This document shows positions 59,312 through 64,000 of a stretch of 64,000 nucleotides of DNA, one piece after another. Under the pieces are notes generated by a model. That model worked only from the letters and a program-made list of their open reading frames with translations, was not told where the DNA came from and ran no database searches. Where the stretch lies: positions 297,148-361,147 of the forward strand of contig NW_026515529.1 of the NCBI RefSeq assembly GCF_014898815.1, written 5' to 3'. The position numbers and the translations under genes were made by a program. This DNA comes from Panonychus citri. Lineage: Eukaryota; Arthropoda; Arachnida; Trombidiformes; Tetranychidae. The stretch's first letter is position 1. Each line of letters begins with the position of its first letter.

Positions 59312-62300
59312 TTGTAAAACGAAAACCAAAAAGAATATAAAATGTCACATTAATTACGAACAAATTAATTTCGAAAAAAATTTTTTCGATCAATATTAAT
59401 TCTGTTCCAATTATCATCTCATTCCAATTCCAATATTTTATCATCCTGTAAATTCATCGTTAAATGACAACCACTATTATCTCCTTTGTCCAGAGAATAT
59501 AATTTATTTCCAAAGTTAATTACAACCAATTCGATGATTAAAGCCAATTAAACTAAAATAAATTTCCATCTTTAATCATTAATCATTTTCCAATTTCCTT
59601 CTCAATAACTTTCCACCGAAATCCCTTTCAATCTTAAAATAACCTTCTTCTTGTAGAGCATAAAAAAATCTATCGATTTCAATCATAATCGCCTAACTAT
59701 CAACTAATTTTCATGGAAATATTTTAATTGCGATTAATTAATAGCCAAAAATTAAGAAATCGAAAATTATTTCAGATACTCAACTACTCTATCGATATCT
59801 ACTTTTACATTTCTTTTCTACGCAAGAACAGATACCGATAGAATACTCGAATATCTTTTCGAATTCAAAATTTCGCATATTCTATTCGGTAATTACCATC
59901 TGTTCGATGGACAAATTTTTCTGTTGACTTTGTTTGTTACAATTTCTTTTGATTATTTTTTAATTAATTTCCTTTCATTTTACTAATTAATTGATTCAAT
60001 TGATTTAATTACTTTACTTTAGTGTTAAAGGGCAAATTTGTTTGTGTCAAAGAGTAAAGGTGAACATCCAACATTTGGGTTACTTTGAGTTTTAACCTTT
60101 CGCTTGAAATTATTGAATTGAATTTGTTTCAATTGATTTTCCTTTTCGTAACTAGAGACAAGGTAATTTCATTTAATTGTGTTTCTTTTTTTGTTTACTT
60201 AATTGTTGTTCTTATTTTTCTATTCTTACTGTTGTATAAACAGGTAACACTCTAGTGACCACAATTAACTGTGATAATCTGTTTGAAAGCTAAAATCTCT
60301 GACATTTTGGAAAATTTTGTCATAAGCTTGTCAACAACAAACGACAATCTTGAAAATCAATCTTGATCAATTGTGGTTTTTTTTTGGTGTTTTGGTTAAT
60401 CAATCTCACGGAATTAAATCATTTACTTGAAAGGTAAGATGAAGGTTATGATTGTAATTGTTTGTTGATTTATGAGTACCAAGAATAATCAAGAAAAGAT
60501 GGAATCGATTTAGAAAACAAAAACAGATAGAAAAATGTTCTGATGAAATATTGTAATTCTATTTCTTCAATTAATTTCTCAATCATTTCAATCAATAATC
60601 TCTCATTATTCCGGTTACATGTTATTCACTCAACAACAATTTACCTTTTTCCCTTTTAAAATTAACCTTTCATTGTATTGATTAACTAATTTCAATCAAT
60701 TCTCTCCATCATCATCATCATCAATATACTTATTCAATAAGTTGAACTGTTTATATTGCTTTTGATTTCCTTGAGATTGATCAAGATTATTAATATGATA
60801 CACGATTAACTTAATTGTTACTGTTTGATTTTTAACCTTAACGGTGTAATGATTATATTTGATTTTCTGGTCAGTGTCAATCTTAATGACACACTGATTG
60901 TTTAATTGTGATAATCATTTCACCCAAAACCGAAAACTGGACTTGATAGATGATCCGAGAAAACAGAAATTATGAATTTCTCTTTCTCTCTCTCTCCATC
61001 AAGAACATTCAGTTTACTTTAATTAACCATTTGAAATTATCTAAATTTTATCATTTACCATTTTAATTGTTGAAACAATTCAAGGATCAACAATCATATA
61101 ATCAACTTCGTCACTTATCAAACACTAATCGTAAACGGGGTCAGGGTTAAATGTTAAACATTCACTTTCCATGTTTATCTTTAATATTCTGAATCTTTTT
61201 CTCATTCAAATCTCTCTTTTTAGTTGATTGTTAATTGTTTATCGAGAGAGAGAAACGATTAACCTGAACTTGAACTTGATCGCTAAGGAAGCTAAATCTA
61301 ATCACGATTAAGATGATTAGTAAATTGCGGAATATAATTTGTGATTTCAATTTACTAACAATAAACAGAAAAAAAACTATTCCTTCCTATTGGTAAATAC
61401 AAACGAGAAGTGGAAACCATTGAATATCTTGATAACCTTCAACTTTTTTTTTCTACTTCTCATCTTAATTGTGATAGTTAATTCTTGTTTCCATGATCGC
61501 ATGATCAATTGTGTGTATGATCTCATTCATTGATTAACTGACCAGGTAACTTTAATTAGAAGATAAACAAAACCGAAAATGAACCAGTTTTCCATCTATG
61601 ATAATTTCTTGCTAACTTTTTGCTTCCTTATTTCATCATTTTCTCAATTTCTGTAACACACATAATCTCAACAATTTACTAATCAATTTCCTATCTTCTT
61701 CTAACAGTAATAACCAATTTCTTAAATTCTAAAATAATTAATTACTTCACCTTGAGTTCGATTTTCTTTTCTAACCAAATTTCCATTCATTAGGCCTAAC
61801 GGAATCTCTTTTAGCTTTTGTCTCATCATCTTCTCTTTTTATATTAATATCATTTTCTCATTGTAAACTCTATTCCCAAACTGATTGACCTAAATTGTTG
61901 ACAATTAACTGAAAGTGATTCCCTGAGGTCACACCCAAAATTTTCAATTCTAATAATCTTATTTCATCTCTCTCTCTCTCTCTCAGAATTACATGTAATC
62001 CATATAATATTTATATTCCTGATTTGTGGTCAACCTTCAATCAACTTGGACACTTAATCAATCAACTAAACCAATACAACAATTAACACAATAAATTGTC
62101 TCTCATACAATCTTAGTCAATTAATCATTTGTAAGTAAATCTATCAATTAATTAGTAGTATATTAATATGATTGTTTATCATCACCTTGTAACCTTTTTG
62201 ATTTGCCTTAGCAACATGACGCAACTTAACCCTAACCTTTTATGCTTAAAATAACAACACAGTTTAAATTTGTATCAGTCGCCATTTTGTTTCAACCCAA

Positions 62301-62805
62301 TACTCTAGTAGTTGCTAGTTTATTATATTCACTGATTGTGTTTATAATAATATTAATTGTTAGATAATTGTTTCCCTAAATTATAAATACTAATTGTTTT
62401 AACTGAAAAACAATCATTTAACCTTCAAATGTTAATGTAAAAGTGAGAAACCATCATCATCATTATCATTTCAGTTTCCCTCTTTCATTTTTTTTTATAT
62501 ATAAAATCCCATCAAGTATATGGTCATAAGTTACAATGTAAAAATCAAATTGAATCAAATAGTTGATTGATAATTGTTAATTTCTCCATCTAACTAATCA
62601 ATTATCGCCATTTTTTCATTGTTGTAAATATTAGTTTCAAATTGTTGTTAAAAGGTTGGTAACTTTTACTTACCAGCAAACATTATTTACGGTTTACCTT
62701 GAATCCTTTTCGAGTAGCCTTCCCGTTAGCCTAGTTAATTAACCAGTAACATAACAGTTAACCATTTAGTGTTGACTCTCACCCACTTTTTTATAACTCA
62801 CTCAC

Positions 62806-62841
<36 letters not shown>

Positions 62842-63967
62842 ACTATCTCTCTTTCACTCCCTCATCATCATCGTTATTATTACCTTTTTTGACACAACAA
62901 CAAGTCTAACATTTGAAATAATTTTCTTTTCTTTTTTTTATTCGATTTCATGATTTTCTGTTAATAACAATATCTACAGGAACTATTATTCATTTGTGTT
63001 CTAGTTCCGTGTATGTGTGAGTGTATTTATGTGAAAGTAACATTTATATTCCACCACCACCACCATCATTACCTCTGAATTCACCAGAACAAGGAATTGA
63101 TTGTACAATAGTTTCTCTCAATTGAAACTCTTTGAATCATCTTCTCGTTTGGATATTTTTTCATTTTGGAAAAGAATTTTTTTTTATTCTTTCCTTTCTC
63201 TCTCTTTCTCTTTCAATCTCTCTTTCAGTGTTGTAACATGTTGTTTTTTTCTTCTTTGGCCTGAGAGACCTTGAGATTCAGTGAGAGGGGATAAGTAGAC
63301 AAACAACAACACTGCAAAGGGAAAGTGTGTGTGTGTGGAATAAGAGTAAAAAAAAAGAAAGAGAGAGTTGAAACTGTTGCTAACTCGTCTACTACCTTCT
63401 TGTAACACTCCCAAATTATATCTTCTATCATCACACTCACACACATCTCTCATCATCATTACAACCTCATCATCATCTCACCAGTAACACAACAATTACA
63501 ATTTACCCTTTAGACAATAAACAATCAGAAAGAAAAAAAAATAATAACATGAATCACTCATGAAATATGAAAAATTGTTTACTAACCTCAAGGATTTTCA
63601 CTTTATAGTTTTCGGTGCTTCAATGATATGTCACATTAGTGAATAATATTATTTTCGATCACAATTTATAACAAAGATAATCATCATCATAGAAAACAAT
63701 ATAAACTCAACGTTGATTTTTGCTCTCTCTCACTCTGACTCTCCTAAGTGTTTCTCTCTCTCTCTCTCTCTAATCAACCCAATTATTAACTCGACTTATA
63801 TGTTTATTTTTTCATCTTCTTCCTTCTACTGTTGACATTTTTGTGACTCTCTTCTTATATATTCTTGTCTCTTTTTCTCTCTCTCTCTCATCATTTCTGT
63901 TTCCTTGTTCTCTTTTTTCTGTATATGATCTGTGATAAAATCATCTTCATCTTTAATTATTTTCACC
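59312..63967. other. Long AT-rich non-coding stretch
   Basis: No gene is supported over 4.6 kb. Simple repeats include CT/CA runs at 61970-61984 and 62807-62842, and pyrimidine-rich stretches at 63180-63230 and 63720-63900. ORFs at 63184-63459 are translated low-complexity sequence. Confidence 0.5.
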
Positions 63968-64000
63968 ATGATGCCTAAAATTAACCCTAACCAGCAGTTG
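63968..64000 (+). CDS. Possible start of a gene running off the window
   Basis: The last 33 bases form an open frame, MMPKINPNQQL, in good start context (CACCATGATG). The bases are less AT-rich than the spacer, and a CT-rich leader-like stretch precedes it. Eleven codons are too few to identify anything. Confidence 0.25.
   Translation, partial: MMPKINPNQQL

Overview
This is an AT-rich eukaryotic nuclear window: GT-AG introns (many 50-150 bp), multi-exon genes, long non-coding spacers and one LTR retrotransposon. The protein set (Ala/Pro/Val-rich cuticle proteins, a PAN/ZP apical-matrix protein, a GT10 fucosyltransferase, a stand-alone peptide-amidating lyase) indicates an arthropod. Compact introns and TTAATTGT-rich spacers would suit a mite, but that is impression rather than proof. 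All exon structures were built by hand from splice sites and reading-frame phase.

Layout. 1-3096: minus-strand Ty3/gypsy-type element cut by the window edge, with an LTR, a primer-binding site matching the 3' end of tRNA-Ala, a gag-protease ORF, and the start of pol in the +1 frame. 5469-6064: first coding exon of a class A GPCR on minus; its remaining exons must lie further left, so the retroelement may sit inside its intron. 6667-15102: an imperfect inverted duplication of about 8.4 kb with two head-to-head cuticle-protein genes (minus 6667-7365, plus 14170-15102) and long non-coding arms that match in inverted orientation.

15875-23131: five-exon TTC39-family gene (minus). 24393-25667: intronless PDIA6/P5 disulfide isomerase. 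26091-26540: small secreted orphan. 27152-27911: BORCS8 homologue, a lysosome-positioning BORC subunit. 30183-35778: 14-exon gene with five PAN-type modules, a ZP domain, a furin-like site and a transmembrane segment (nompA/trynity class). 36345-37616: alpha-1,3-fucosyltransferase (minus). 39429-39902: four-TM orphan (minus). 42220-47831: reticulon with two alternative first exons. 52583-54591: NT5DC2/3-like HAD protein (minus) with an apparent one-base frame break; downstream of it lies a duplicated mosaic (50289-52369) holding an inverted exon-fragment pseudogene of the same gene. 57851-59311: peptidyl-alpha-hydroxyglycine alpha-amidating lyase. 59312-64000: essentially non-coding, with a possible start codon at the very end.

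The genes form no single pathway. The amidating lyase, the GPCR and the small secreted protein could loosely belong to peptide signalling, and the cuticle genes and ZP protein to the extracellular matrix. The strongest structural observations are the inverted duplication around the cuticle genes, the NT5DC exon duplication whose stop codon falls in the catalytic motif, and the well-delimited retroelement end.
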